Positions 37,615 to 45,204 of a DNA stretch of 45,204 nucleotides are shown piece after piece. Source of the stretch: Burkholderiaceae bacterium (GTDB lineage: Bacteria; Pseudomonadota; Gammaproteobacteria; Burkholderiales; Burkholderiaceae_C); assembly GCA_031276435.1 (NCBI GenBank), contig JAISNB010000082.1, forward strand, positions 1 to 45,204, written 5' to 3'. Within the stretch, counting starts at the first letter, position 1, and every line of letters starts with the position of its first letter. The position numbers were made by a program, and so were the translations under genes. Under the pieces are notes generated by a model. That model searched no databases and was not told the origin of the DNA. It saw only the letters and a list, made by a program, of their open reading frames with translations.

Positions 37615-37679
37615 ATCCCGTTACCTGCCATCCATGTTTCCGGCCAATCAGGCCGGGACGAGATGGCAGGCTGCGGGAT
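37615..37679 (+). other. Long nested hairpin between the DszA-like and receptor genes
   Basis: Three perfectly paired arms nest inside one another: ATCCCG/CGGGAT (37615-37620 with 37674-37679), CCTGCCATC/GATGGCAGG (37624-37632 with 37662-37670) and CCGGCC/GGCCGG (37640-37645 with 37651-37656) around a 5-nt loop. That is 21 base pairs in 65 nt. No U-run follows, so it is not a standard terminator. It may adjust expression of the receptor relative to the enzyme or be a mobile palindromic repeat. Confidence 0.6.
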
Positions 37680-37722
37680 CGGCGCGCATTCCTCTTTTGA
37701 CACCTCTTCAAAAACGCCCCAC

Positions 37723-39318
37723 ATGCTGTTCATCTCCTTGCTGAAACGCCCCGCCCTGCGCGCAACCCTGCTGGCGCTGCTGCTGGCCGCTGCCGCCTTT
37801 TCTGCCAGTCACGCCCAGCAGCAGCCCACCCGTGGCGGAACGCTGAATTGGGCGCTGCGCGTGGAGCCGCCCACACTGGTGCCGATCAACACCTCCGCTG
37901 GCGGAGCCACCGACATCGGCCCCAAGGTGACCGAAGGCCTGCTCACCTACGACAACCAGCTCAACCCAAAACCCTTGCTGGCCACAGCCTGGGAGGTTGC
38001 GCCAAACGGGCTGCGCTACACCTTCAAATTGCGCAAAGGCGTGAAATGGCACGATGGCAAACCTTTCACCTCGGCGGATGTGGCTTGGTCCATTCTGGCT
38101 GTCAAGCAATACCACCCGCGGGGCCGCGCCACCCTGGCGCAGGTGCGCGAAATCCAGACACCCGACGCGCACACCGCCATCTTGCTGCTGGACAAACCCG
38201 CGCCCTACCTGCTTACTGCGCTGTCTTCCAGTGAAGCGCCCATCGTCCCGCGCCATCTCTACGAGGGCAAGGATGTTGCCAGCAACCCGCACAGCAATGC
38301 GCCTGTGGGCACGGGGCCGTTCCTCTTCAAGGAATGGGTGCGCGGCAGCCACCTGGTGCTGGAGCGCAACCCCGATTACTGGGACAAGCCCAAACCCTAC
38401 GTAGACCGGGTCATTGCCCGCTTCATCCCGGACGCCAGCGCGCGCGCCGCGGCGCTGGAATCGGGCGACATCCACATCGCGGGCGGCGGCGTTGCCGTCA
38501 GCGAAATCGCGCGCTTTAGCAAGCTGCCAAACCTGCGCGTCGATACGTCCGCATCGCCCTACTCCTCACCCTACAACCAGATCATCATCAATCATGAAAC
38601 GCCGGTGTTGCAAGACATCCGCGTGCGCCGCGCCATCGCCCAGGCCATCTCGGTGGAGCGCATCGGTAAACTCGCTTGGTATGGCCAGGGCGTTCCGTCG
38701 GCCACCGCCATCGGCAAGTCCAGCCGCTACCACAACGCCAGCATTCCGTTTTATCCCTTTGACCCTGCCGCCGCGGAAAAACTGCTGGACGCAGCGGGCC
38801 ACCCGCGCGGAGCCGATGGCAAACGTTTCACGCTGCGCCTGACCACCAACCCTTACACCGAGCGCCGCATTGCCGACGTGATCCGCCAGCAGTTGCAAAA
38901 AATTGGTATCGACGCCGTTATCCACGCCCACGACTTTGGCACCTACGTCAACCGGGTCTATACCAAGCGCGAGTTTGACCTGACGGTATGCGCGCAGTCG
39001 GTTACGTTTGATCCCACCGTTGGCGTGCAGCGTTTGTTCTGGTCGAAGAATTTCCAGATCGGCCTGCCTTTCTCCAACGGGGGCCACTACGTCAACCCGG
39101 AGGTGGATCGCCTGCTCGAAGCGGCTGCCGTCGAGCCGGACGAGGCCAAACGCAGACAGCTTTTTGCGCAGTTCCAGAAAATCACGTGGGAGGATGTGGC
39201 CGTCATCAACCTGGGCACACCCCCCGAGACCGTCATCTACCACCACAAGCTGATCGACGCGGAACCTGGCGCCGAACGAACCACCGGCAGCTTCGCCAAC
39301 CTGTACTTCGCGCCCTGA
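37723..39318 (+). CDS. Dipeptide/oligopeptide-type substrate-binding protein (SBP 5)
   Basis: 531 residues from the ATG at 37723; the longer frame overlapping the upstream gene is rejected because the signal peptide begins here (KRPALRATLLALLLAAAAFS, cleavage after SHAQ). The mature start TRGGTLNWALRVEPPTLVPI is followed by VTEGLLTYDNQLNP, FKLRKGVKWHDGKPFTSADV, GTGPFLFKEWVRGSHLV, RNPDYWDKPKPYVDRVI and FDPTVGVQRLFWSKNFQIGL. It resembles SBP 1 most, with the matching NYWDKPKPY and KNF-IGLPFSN blocks. It is the last gene of the plus-strand operon. No terminator is obvious before the insertion-sequence fragment 115 bp downstream. Confidence 0.87.
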   Translation: MLFISLLKRPALRATLLALLLAAAAFSASHAQQQPTRGGTLNWALRVEPPTLVPINTSAGGATDIGPKVTEGLLTYDNQLNPKPLLATAWEVAPNGLRYTFKLRKGVKWHDGKPFTSADVAWSILAVKQYHPRGRATLAQVREIQTPDAHTAILLLDKPAPYLLTALSSSEAPIVPRHLYEGKDVASNPHSNAPVGTGPFLFKEWVRGSHLVLERNPDYWDKPKPYVDRVIARFIPDASARAAALESGDIHIAGGGVAVSEIARFSKLPNLRVDTSASPYSSPYNQIIINHETPVLQDIRVRRAIAQAISVERIGKLAWYGQGVPSATAIGKSSRYHNASIPFYPFDPAAAEKLLDAAGHPRGADGKRFTLRLTTNPYTERRIADVIRQQLQKIGIDAVIHAHDFGTYVNRVYTKREFDLTVCAQSVTFDPTVGVQRLFWSKNFQIGLPFSNGGHYVNPEVDRLLEAAAVEPDEAKRRQLFAQFQKITWEDVAVINLGTPPETVIYHHKLIDAEPGAERTTGSFANLYFAP

Positions 39319-39432
39319 ATCATTCCTGCGCCGCAAGCGCCCCTTCCCGCGGACCTCTCCCCCTTGGGGCATAAGCGCTAACAAAAGGATATTCCTGCTA
39401 CACCGAACACCATTGCGAACAGGAGTGCTGTC

Positions 39433-39840
39433 ATGCAAGAGGTGTTCGAGCAGGAGAATGCAGACGCAGAAGAACTGGTGGCCGCAGGATTTGCCAGTAT
39501 TGAACAGGACTGAAGCGTGGTAAGTCGGCTGCTTCCCGCGCAGTGGGAGCGCAAGGCGATGGAACTGGGTGCGGTACGTCGGCTGCGGGGATTTTCCAGT
39601 GTGGAAAGCTTGCTGCGCGTCTTGCTGATTCATCTGGCGGATGGCTGCTTGTTGCGCGAGACCGTGGTGCGTGCACGGGCAGGCGATCTGGCCGCTGTTT
39701 CCGACGTGGCGCTGCTCAAACGCTTGCGCGCGTGCGCAGCGTGGTTTCAATGGGTGATTCAAGCGCTTCTGGCCAGGCAGTCCCTGTCTCTGATGGGAGG
39801 CGAATTTCTGGGCGACAGGCCGGTGCGTTTGATGGACGGC
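39433..39840 (+). pseudogene. 5' fragment of an IS4-family transposase
   Basis: An ATG at 39433 with AGGAG 8 nt upstream starts MQEVFEQENADAEELVAAGF. An in-frame TGA at 39511 follows, where a Trp codon would fit. The frame then continues SRLLPAQWERKAMELGAVRR, ESLLRVLLIHLADGC, LRETVVRARAGDLAAVSDVA, LLKRLRACAAWFQWV and RPVRLMDG. RLMDG corresponds to the block with the first catalytic Asp of the DDE triad. The homology ends there, so two of three catalytic residues are missing. No terminal inverted repeats could be identified. The fragment abuts the end of a broken AbiEi gene, where an AbiEii partner would be expected. Confidence 0.65.
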
Positions 39841-39927
39841 AGGGCGGCAGCTTGCATTCTTGAAATGTCGCCCGCGAACACCGCAGGCGTGACAGCCAGC
39901 AGCAGGCGCACGGTATCGGCGTAGGCT

Positions 39928-40663
39928 TTATCCATGGGGTTTCAGTGTCAGCAAGGAGCCATCGTCCAGACGGGTCATCCAGCGACTGGCACTGCCGGTA
40001 CGCACGGAGTACTGGGCCAGCAGGGCATCTGCACTGGTTTCCCGTGCCCAGGCGGGGAACAGTCGCACAGCCTTGACGCTGTTGCAGCAAGACAGCAGTT
40101 GCCAAGCAGCTCCTTGCGGGGAGAGCGCAGCCCGTCGAACAGGTTGCGGGCTTCTTCAAGGCTTTGCTTCACCCCGGCTTCGTACAGCAACTCCAGCACG
40201 GCGCGCTCCGGAACCACCACGCACAACCCATCTGGCAGGCCCGGCGGAGTGCTCAGGCTGCGGGCGGCCAACCCGGCATCCGGCCATGTAAGCAGGTGGG
40301 CATGAACATAGCGCGCCGGAAAGCGTGACGTGAACCAGGCCGGAAGCGCGAAACGGCTTTCGCCCCACAGCACCAGCGTGTCGCCGCGACCCAGGTTGTG
40401 TCGCACGCCCTGCTAGGCGGGCGCTCTTGCCGCCCACATGCAGGCCATGGACGCGCGCTTGCAGAAACCTGATCGCCCCATGAACGCCAAAGTCGTCATT
40501 CGAAAAGGCATAGATGCTCTGAGCCAGCCTTCTGCGGCATAGTAGGCGGCAAGTTGGGGTGACACCCCGAGCCGTTTCAGACTGGCAAGCGCAAATGGCG
40601 CGCTCCCCGCGGCAGCTCCGCGAGGAGACGCTTGATTACTTGATGTTTGGGTTTTCTGTCCAT
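39928..40663 (-). pseudogene. Broken AbiEi-family antitoxin
   Basis: Minus-strand reading from the ATG at 40663 gives MDRKPKHQVIKRLLAELPRG, then, in another frame, GVSPQLAAYYA-like sequence, SIYAFSNDDFGVHGAIRFLQ and GLHVGGKSARLAG. After a further shift come GDTLVLWGESRFALPAWFTS and RFPARYVHAH. The strongest part is VVVPERAVLELLYEAGVKQS, LEEARNLFDGLRSPRKELLG. One more shift near 40110 gives VKAVRLFPAWARETSADALL, RTGSASRWMTRLDDGSLLTL and a stop at 39928. The sequence is thus nearly full length with at least four frame disruptions. These antitoxins are winged-helix repressors paired with AbiEii; the partner is absent and an IS4 fragment lies in its place. Confidence 0.7.
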
Positions 40664-41024
40664 GTTATAAAAATAACACAAAATTCAATCAACCCAAGGA
40701 CATGAGCTTGATGATTGCATGAAAACTAGCATTATGTTTTCATTTTATGAGTAATCTAATCAAACTGGTGCGCCACAAGCACAAGAGACAAGAGAGGGCG
40801 ACCGACTCCCCTACATCCGCATTGCTGCCTTAACTTTTGGGCCGCAACCCAACCCATGCACTGACACACCATCGAAACCAAAGTACCGCAATGATCCGCA
40901 AAATTAAGGCTCCACAACAACACCAGAACATGTCAAAAGGCATGTTTTTACTAGAGAGGCGTTACCATAGATGGCCTCATAAGAGTTCTTGCAATCTCTT
41001 TTTTGGCCCATGGGTTGGCCCAAG
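40664..41024. other. Gene-poor stretch upstream of the integrase stub
   Basis: AT-rich to about 40760, with ATGAAAAC/GTTTTCAT arms at 40719-40726 and 40736-40743. A small hairpin AACATG/CATGTT at 40927-40946 is followed by T residues. A 78-codon frame at 40837-41073 has no features of a gene. Since P4-type integrases usually lie next to a tRNA attachment site I looked for one here, but saw none. Confidence 0.45.
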
Positions 41025-41157
41025 ATGCCCAAGGTTGTTTCTGAGATGTCGCCGCTGGAGGTCTCTCGTCTGAGCGGTCAAGGCGATCACCGTCAGCGAT
41101 GTGCCCGGCTTGTATCTGCGAATTGATGGCGGCTCGCGCGCGTGGGTGCTGCGCTTT
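41025..41157 (+). pseudogene. N-terminal stub of a P4-type tyrosine integrase
   Basis: MPKVVSEMSPLEVSRL starts at 41025. A one-base shift near 41075 then gives VKAITVSDVPGLYLRIDGGS and RAWVLRFYKAGQRH, the DUF4102-like arm-binding N-terminus of phage/ICE integrases. The homology stops at about 41157, where the reverse-strand end of an ICE transfer gene begins. The catalytic domain is missing. The stub marks a former element end or a rearrangement junction. Confidence 0.6.
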
Positions 41158-42265
41158 TACAAAGCGGGCCAGCGCCACTTCCGAAGCCAGACGCCGGGCC
41201 AGAATGTCCTGGTCGTACTCGTCGCGCAGCGCCTCGATGACGCCGCGCGTGATCCGGCAGTGAGGCGCTGCTGGCGGCCAACAGGTTCTCGGTGCTGGTA
41301 GGGCGGCTGCCAGCCACCAGATCTTGCAGAACCTGGAGCTTGTTCTCGTATTCTTCCTGAATCAGCGGGGTCAGGCCGACACCCGGGGTGGTCACCGTCT
41401 TGACACAGGCATCGCAAGTGCGCTACTCCTGCTCGCCCAGAACCCGCACGGCCCAGGCCGCCGCGGCATCCGGCGAACCCCAAGTCTGGCAAGCCAGGTT
41501 GCCGCCGCAACTGGCCTGCGGGATCGAACTCGCATCGGTTGCGCCACGGCCATTGAGCAGATTGTAGCCCGCGCGGGTGACGTCGCCGACCACGCGCACC
41601 GGAGGTTGGCCGACGCCTCCAGCACTGTCGCCACCCACCCAGGGCACGCCGTTGGCGCCGCGGTTGGCCTCGGCCACATCGATCGCCGACACGGCATCGG
41701 CGCTGGCGACGGCCTGCTTGAGCGCCATGCCTTCGGCAAGCTGATCCCAGCCAAGCTGGCCGCCTGCCATGTCTGCCATGCGGTTGGCGATGGCGCGGCA
41801 GGTCATCTTGCTGCGGTCGAAATCGAGCCTGGCTTGCAGCACGCCATTGGTGAGCAGGTTGTACAAACCCGGATCGGCGCGCTGGATGATCAGCGCTGGC
41901 AGTGAGGCCACTGCGGAAGTGGCGTTCTGGATCACCGAGGACATGATGGCCTGAAAGCCGTTGGTGATGCCATTCAACTGGTTGTGCAGCGTCTTGGTGA
42001 TGCTCATGTCGCCGCAAATGAGGTTGCTGTTCCAGCCAACACCCACACCAATGGACTGCATATTGGCCGCGCCGCTTATCGACACAGCGCGGCCACCGCC
42101 GATGCTGTAGAGCACATCGTCGCCGATGACGCTGCCCTGATGCCGCACATCGTGCGCATTGACACTGGTTTGCGCGCCAACCCCGGTGCAGGCGCAAGCC
42201 GCGCTGGCGGCCAGCAGCAAGCGCCAAGCCAGACGAGAAGAAAAATAAATCAGAAACGTCGCCAT
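41158..42265 (-). pseudogene. ICE transfer protein, PFL_4711/TIGR03755-type, disrupted
   Basis: Starts MATFLIYFSSRLAWRLLLAA, a signal peptide with the mature protein near AQTSVNAHDV. Then come VGWNSNLICGDMSITKTLHN, QLNGITNGFQAIMSSVIQNA, GVLQARLDFDRSKMTCRAIA and AEGMALKQAVASADAVSAID. A TAG at 41423 interrupts directly after VRVLGEQE. The same frame then continues CDACVKTVTTPGVGLTPLIQ, EEYENKLQVLQDLVAG and RPTSTENLLAASS. A shift near 41265 gives GVIEALRDEYDQDILARRLA before the gene ends at the integrase junction. It belongs to the mating-pair-formation cluster of PFGI-type ICEs. The upstream gene ends 12 bp before this start. Confidence 0.7.
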
Positions 42266-42277
42266 GGCATTTGAACC

Positions 42278-42880
42278 TCAGTTGAAATCGACACTGCCCA
42301 GAAACACCTGGCCGCGCCGCTCGCAGCAGCTGTAGGGCCGCCACAAGGCCCAGGCATAGTCGCCGCGCTGTGCCTGCGCCATGGCGTTGCCGTGCGGAAA
42401 TACGGCGCAACTGCTCGACAGCGTGGGCGTCAGCTCCTGCCACTTGCCTGTGGCGGCATCGCCTTCGACCAATGCGCCAGCGGGCCAGTAGCCATCGCGC
42501 GCGCTCGCAAGCAGCGGCTGGTAGACGTGGCTCTGGTTGCGGCGGGTAACGATGTCGCCCGCGCGCTGGGCAACGACAGCGCCAGCCTTGTAGTCGTCAC
42601 TCTGGTGCAGAAAGCCACCGCGCGGATAGACATTGCCCCAGAGGTTGCGGCCAGCGCGTGTTCCAATTTCGCACACGCCCGGCATCAGGGCTTCTGGATA
42701 CACCATCTTGGGCACGTTGTAGCGCCAGGCCAGGGTATCCAGAGTACTGAGCAGATAGGGCATGAGGGCCGTGCCAGCGCCCTCGCAGGCATAGCCGGAG
42801 GCGCTGGCGAAACTGGAGAACAGGCTGGCGGGGTGGCCGATGACGTCGGCGTTCTTGAATTGCGGACATGGTTTGGCTTT
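42278..42880 (-). pseudogene. ICE transfer protein, TraU-like PFL_4710/TIGR03756-type, 5' truncated
   Basis: The C-terminal 200 residues are well conserved: FKNADVIGHPASLFSSFASA, STLDTLAWRYNVPKMVYPEA, CEIGTRAGRNLWGNVYPRGG, GDIVTRRNQSHVYQPLL, CAVFPHGNAMAQAQRGDYAW and CCERRGQVFLGSVDFN at the end. TraU-like proteins take part in pilus/DNA-transfer assembly in the periplasm. The open frame extends to 43123, but beyond about 42880 the sequence is Arg/Ser-rich, lacks family features and overlaps the hipB upstream region, so I treat the 5' end as lost. Gene order relative to the PFL_4711-type gene is the standard one. Confidence 0.68.
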
Positions 42881-43153
42881 TTTGTTGCGACAAGCCGATA
42901 CCTTGACCGCATGCTGCCGCGCGGTCAGCCAGGAATGCGAACCGCAATCTGTCCGCTTTGGGCAGAGAAGCGGGACGGTGCGAGAAGCCTGTCCGCGCGC
43001 AGCGCCCGGGGCCGTGCTGAATCCGCATCGGCTGCCGTGCGTGAGCGCACAGCCCGTCTGGCTTTTCGAGTGCCTGCCTCTATGGGCGAATGGTCCGGAA
43101 ACACTTGCGGCGCATTGCTTCATGGACTATTATCGTGTGCATTGAAATACAAT

Positions 43154-43498
43154 ATGCCTATTTTGATGAGCAAGTTTGAGATTCCGATGCAGGTTGCCGA
43201 GCAGGTGGCGCAATTGGGTCAGCGCGTCCGGATCGCGCGCATCCGGCGCGGCTGGTCGGCCGCCGATCTGGCGGGCAAGGCGGGCATCAACCGCAACACG
43301 CTGACCGCGCTGGAACTGGGCAAACCGGGTACGGCGATCGGGGTGTGCTTTACCGTTCTGTGGGCCTTGGGATTGGATCAAACGCTGAACGGGGTGGCCG
43401 ACCTCGACGCCGATCTGCACGGCAAGGCGCTCGAAGCCGCACGGCGCCCGACACGCGCTGGCAAGCCGCGCAAGGCCCGTGAAGATTATGACTTCTGA
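43154..43498 (+). CDS. HipB-type XRE antitoxin
   Basis: 114 residues from the ATG at 43154; an ATG at 43166 is possible. A Cro/C1-type helix-turn-helix covers about residues 20-75: VAQLGQRVRIARIRRGWSAA, then DLAGKAGINRNTLTALELGK and GLDQTLNGVADLDAD. A basic C-terminal tail follows. In HipBA systems this protein neutralises the kinase and represses the operon. The hipA start (ATG at 43488) overlaps its end, the normal coupling, but hipA is broken, so the antitoxin is now alone. The gene itself is intact. Confidence 0.75.
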   Translation: MPILMSKFEIPMQVAEQVAQLGQRVRIARIRRGWSAADLAGKAGINRNTLTALELGKPGTAIGVCFTVLWALGLDQTLNGVADLDADLHGKALEAARRPTRAGKPRKAREDYDF

Positions 43499-44455
43499 AT
43501 GCGAAGCCCCAGCTTCCCGGCACGCTGGAGACGGTTGCAGCCGCACTGCTGCGCGTGCAGACCCTGCCGGATGGCACGCGGATCGGTCGCTTTCGTTATG
43601 GTGATCGCTATCTTGCGCGCGCTGAGGCAGTGGCGCTCGATCCGTTCCGGCTGCCGTTGGCCAGACAGGTTTTTGAGTTCACCCAGCTCAAGGGCATTGC
43701 AGGCGCGGTTCGTGACGCCGCCCCGGATGCCTGGGGCCGACGGGTGATCGCTTGGCAAATTTCCGGCCAGGGACGATCGCTGCAATTTGCAGCGGATCGA
43801 GTTCGCGACGCTCGATCTGGCCCGGCGCTGCGGCCTGAACGTCACTCAGGCGCGGCTGCAATCCGTTGGCAGCCATGATGTGCTGATGTTGCAGCGTTTC
43901 GATCGGGAGTACGCCGGAAACGGCTATCTGCGCTTTGGCATGGTCAGCGCATTGACCATGCTCGGTTGTGGTGACAGCCCTCTGGACAGGGGCCAGTGGT
44001 CCTATCCCCTGCTGGCAGACAACCTGCGGCGCTGGTCTGACAAGCCCGAAGCCGATTGCGCCGAACTGTTTGGCCGCATGGTCTTTAACGCGGCCGTGAC
44101 CAACAACGACGATCACCCGCGCAACCATGCCGTGCTGCGCCGGCAGAAGGGCTGGCGGCTCTCGCCAGCCTACGACCTGGTGCCCGCACCTGTGCTCAGC
44201 CTTGAACGGCGTGATCTCGCGTTGACCGTGGGCAGCTATGGCCGCAGCGCCAGCATCCATAACCTCTTGTCCCAGGCGCCTCGATTTGGCTTGTCCGTGG
44301 AGGACGCGCGTCAGGAAATTGGGCGAATCGTCGGGGTGGTTCGGCAATGGCGAGACAGTTTTCTTGCCTGTGGCGTGTCCGCGAAAGACATTGAATACAT
44401 TGCACCGGCCATCTTGCCGGAGTGTTTTTTTATCGAGGGAAGGCCGGATGCTTGA
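43488..44455 (+). pseudogene. HipA-type Ser/Thr kinase toxin, frameshifted with internal deletion
   Basis: The ATG at 43488 gives MTSECEA. After a shift the frame reads KPQLPGTLETVAAALLRVQT, RIGRFRYGDRYLARAEAVAL and AGAVRDAAPDAWGRRVIAWQ, the HipA N-terminal domain. At about 43757 roughly 100 residues are missing and the frame changes. The C-terminal domain resumes at KFPARDDRCNLQRIEFATLD, then DVLMLQRFDREYAG, FNAAVTNNDDHPRNHAVL (catalytic loop) and SPAYDLVP (metal-binding Asp). Intact HipA proteins phosphorylate GltX. The lost segment includes the nucleotide-binding loop region, so this copy should be inactive. Confidence 0.75.
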
Positions 44456-44543
44456 GGCTGCTGAACATGAAGATACAGCGGTCAGGGCTTTTGAGGATTG
44501 CGTTGGAGCGCGCGGGACAAGTGGCAATGCGTCCACAGCGCGC

Positions 44544-44570
44544 CCAAGAAAAAGGCCCCGGACGGGGCCT
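44544..44570 (-). terminator. Rho-independent terminator for the minus strand
   Basis: On the minus strand AGGCCCC pairs perfectly with GGGGCCT around a 4-nt loop and is followed by TTTTTCTT. It lies about 120 bp downstream of the last minus-strand frame at the right edge of the window and would end transcription from there before the hipA pseudogene. Confidence 0.65.
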
Positions 44571-44688
44571 GTGAAATTGAGGGGGGGGGAGAAACAGTCG
44601 TGCTCTGCGCATCCATCCCGGACTTTCCTGAAGTCAGGGTTGGCCCGATGCGCGCGCCGCCGAGAGGATAGCACCCTGTTCGTTGGCG

Positions 44689-45204
44689 TCAAAACAACTG
44701 GATGGGGTTTTCGCAGCGGGCCCTTTCTGCCAGCGCGGCGCAAATGACCTGGGAGTCGATCTCCCTTGGCTCTTGGGGCGCAGGCTCGGGAACAGGATTT
44801 TCAGCCTCGTCGCCCAGCGCCATGCGCTCGTGCATCTCGGAAAGAAAAGCCCCGGGATCCATCAGGCCATAACGCCGCCATGCGCATAAAAGGATCTTCT
44901 TCCAAAAAATCATGATTGTCAGGAGCTTCCTCATGCAGGCCACGATGACCACTTTCGGCGGTTTGCCCGCCTGTTTCAAGCGCTCCGCGAAAGCCTTCAA
45001 CACCGGGTTGTAGCGCTTGGCCGTCATCGCCGCCATGTACAGCATCGCGCGCACATCCGCGCGTCCGCCCCAGATGGAACGCTTGCCACGATGCTTGCCG
45101 CTATCATTGGACAGCGGCGCCACGCCCATCAGCGCCGCTTTTCTGCCGCCGGTCAAGCCGTCCCAGTTCCGGGCATTTCAGCAACAGCATCCAGGTGGTC
45201 ACTG
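44689..45204 (-). pseudogene. C-terminal part of an IS110-family transposase, frameshifted, runs off the window
   Basis: From the right edge inward the minus strand reads LLLKCPELGRLDRRQ. A shift near 45145 follows, then AALMGVAPLSNDSGKHRGKR, SIWGGRADVRAMLYMAAMTA, KRYNPVLKAFAERLKQAGKP and KVVIVACMRKLLTIM, the Transposase_20 region of IS110-type enzymes. The normal end would come soon after LLTI. Here the frame continues about 65 residues (from IFWKKILL to CENPIQLF) with sequence unlike IS110, so the tail is probably foreign DNA joined at the element end. The 5' half lies outside the window. Confidence 0.65.

Noticed and set aside
37342..37722. Upstream extension of the SBP 5 frame by 127 codons
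   Set aside because: It overlaps the end of the DszA-like gene and the hairpin; the signal peptide starts at 37723.
40837..41073. Small plus-strand frame of 78 codons
   Set aside because: No ribosome binding site or recognisable motifs, and it overlaps the better-supported integrase stub in another frame.

Overview
The window looks like chromosomal DNA of a GC-rich betaproteobacterium, most likely Burkholderiales. The grpE-dnaK-dnaJ order, the protein sequences and the family of conjugative-element genes all fit. No rRNA, tRNA or CRISPR array was seen.

Layout. (1) 1-4.9 kb is core genome: a small membrane protein and a heat-shock cluster (grpE, dnaK, dnaJ, minus strand) with two good sigma-32 promoters. 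(2) 4.9-6.6 kb is gene-poor: decayed coding sequence, a C-terminal surface-sorting tail and dispersed intergenic repeats. (3) 6.6-13.0 kb is debris of an integrating conjugative element (ICE): a SNF2-helicase tail, a MobH relaxase N-terminus and a nuclease-like pseudogene, mixed with toxin-antitoxin (TA) loci (broken AbiE-type, broken RelE/HigBA-type, apparently intact Xre-RES). (4) 13.0-39.3 kb is the main find: a compact, largely intact organosulfur-acquisition island. (5) 39.4-45.2 kb is ICE and insertion-sequence debris again: an IS4-type fragment, a broken AbiEi gene, an integrase stub, two ICE transfer genes, HipBA with a damaged hipA, and an IS110 fragment.

The island carries three acyl-CoA-dehydrogenase-fold oxidoreductases (two DszC/SfnB-like), an SfnG/SsuD-like flavin monooxygenase, a DszA/NtaA/SnaA-like flavin monooxygenase, remains of another one, a DszB-type desulfinase with its Cys/His/Arg catalytic residues in place, and a nitroreductase-type flavoprotein that could supply reduced flavin. 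It also carries an aldo/keto reductase, a DUF3088 protein, an aliphatic-sulfonate-type ABC importer (receptor, permease, ATPase), and five paralogous dipeptide-type substrate-binding proteins served by only one dipeptide-type translocon.

The inferred job is import of organosulfur compounds, oxidation to sulfoxide or sulfone, C-S cleavage to a sulfinate, and release of sulfite by the desulfinase. This has the logic of the dibenzothiophene 4S pathway, but the real substrates are unknown. Two divergent operons start from back-to-back sigma-70-like promoters at 33.1-33.3 kb, and a second divergent pair starts at 15.35-15.81 kb. ICE remnants on both sides suggest, but do not prove, that the island arrived by, or was inserted into, a conjugative element that has since decayed.
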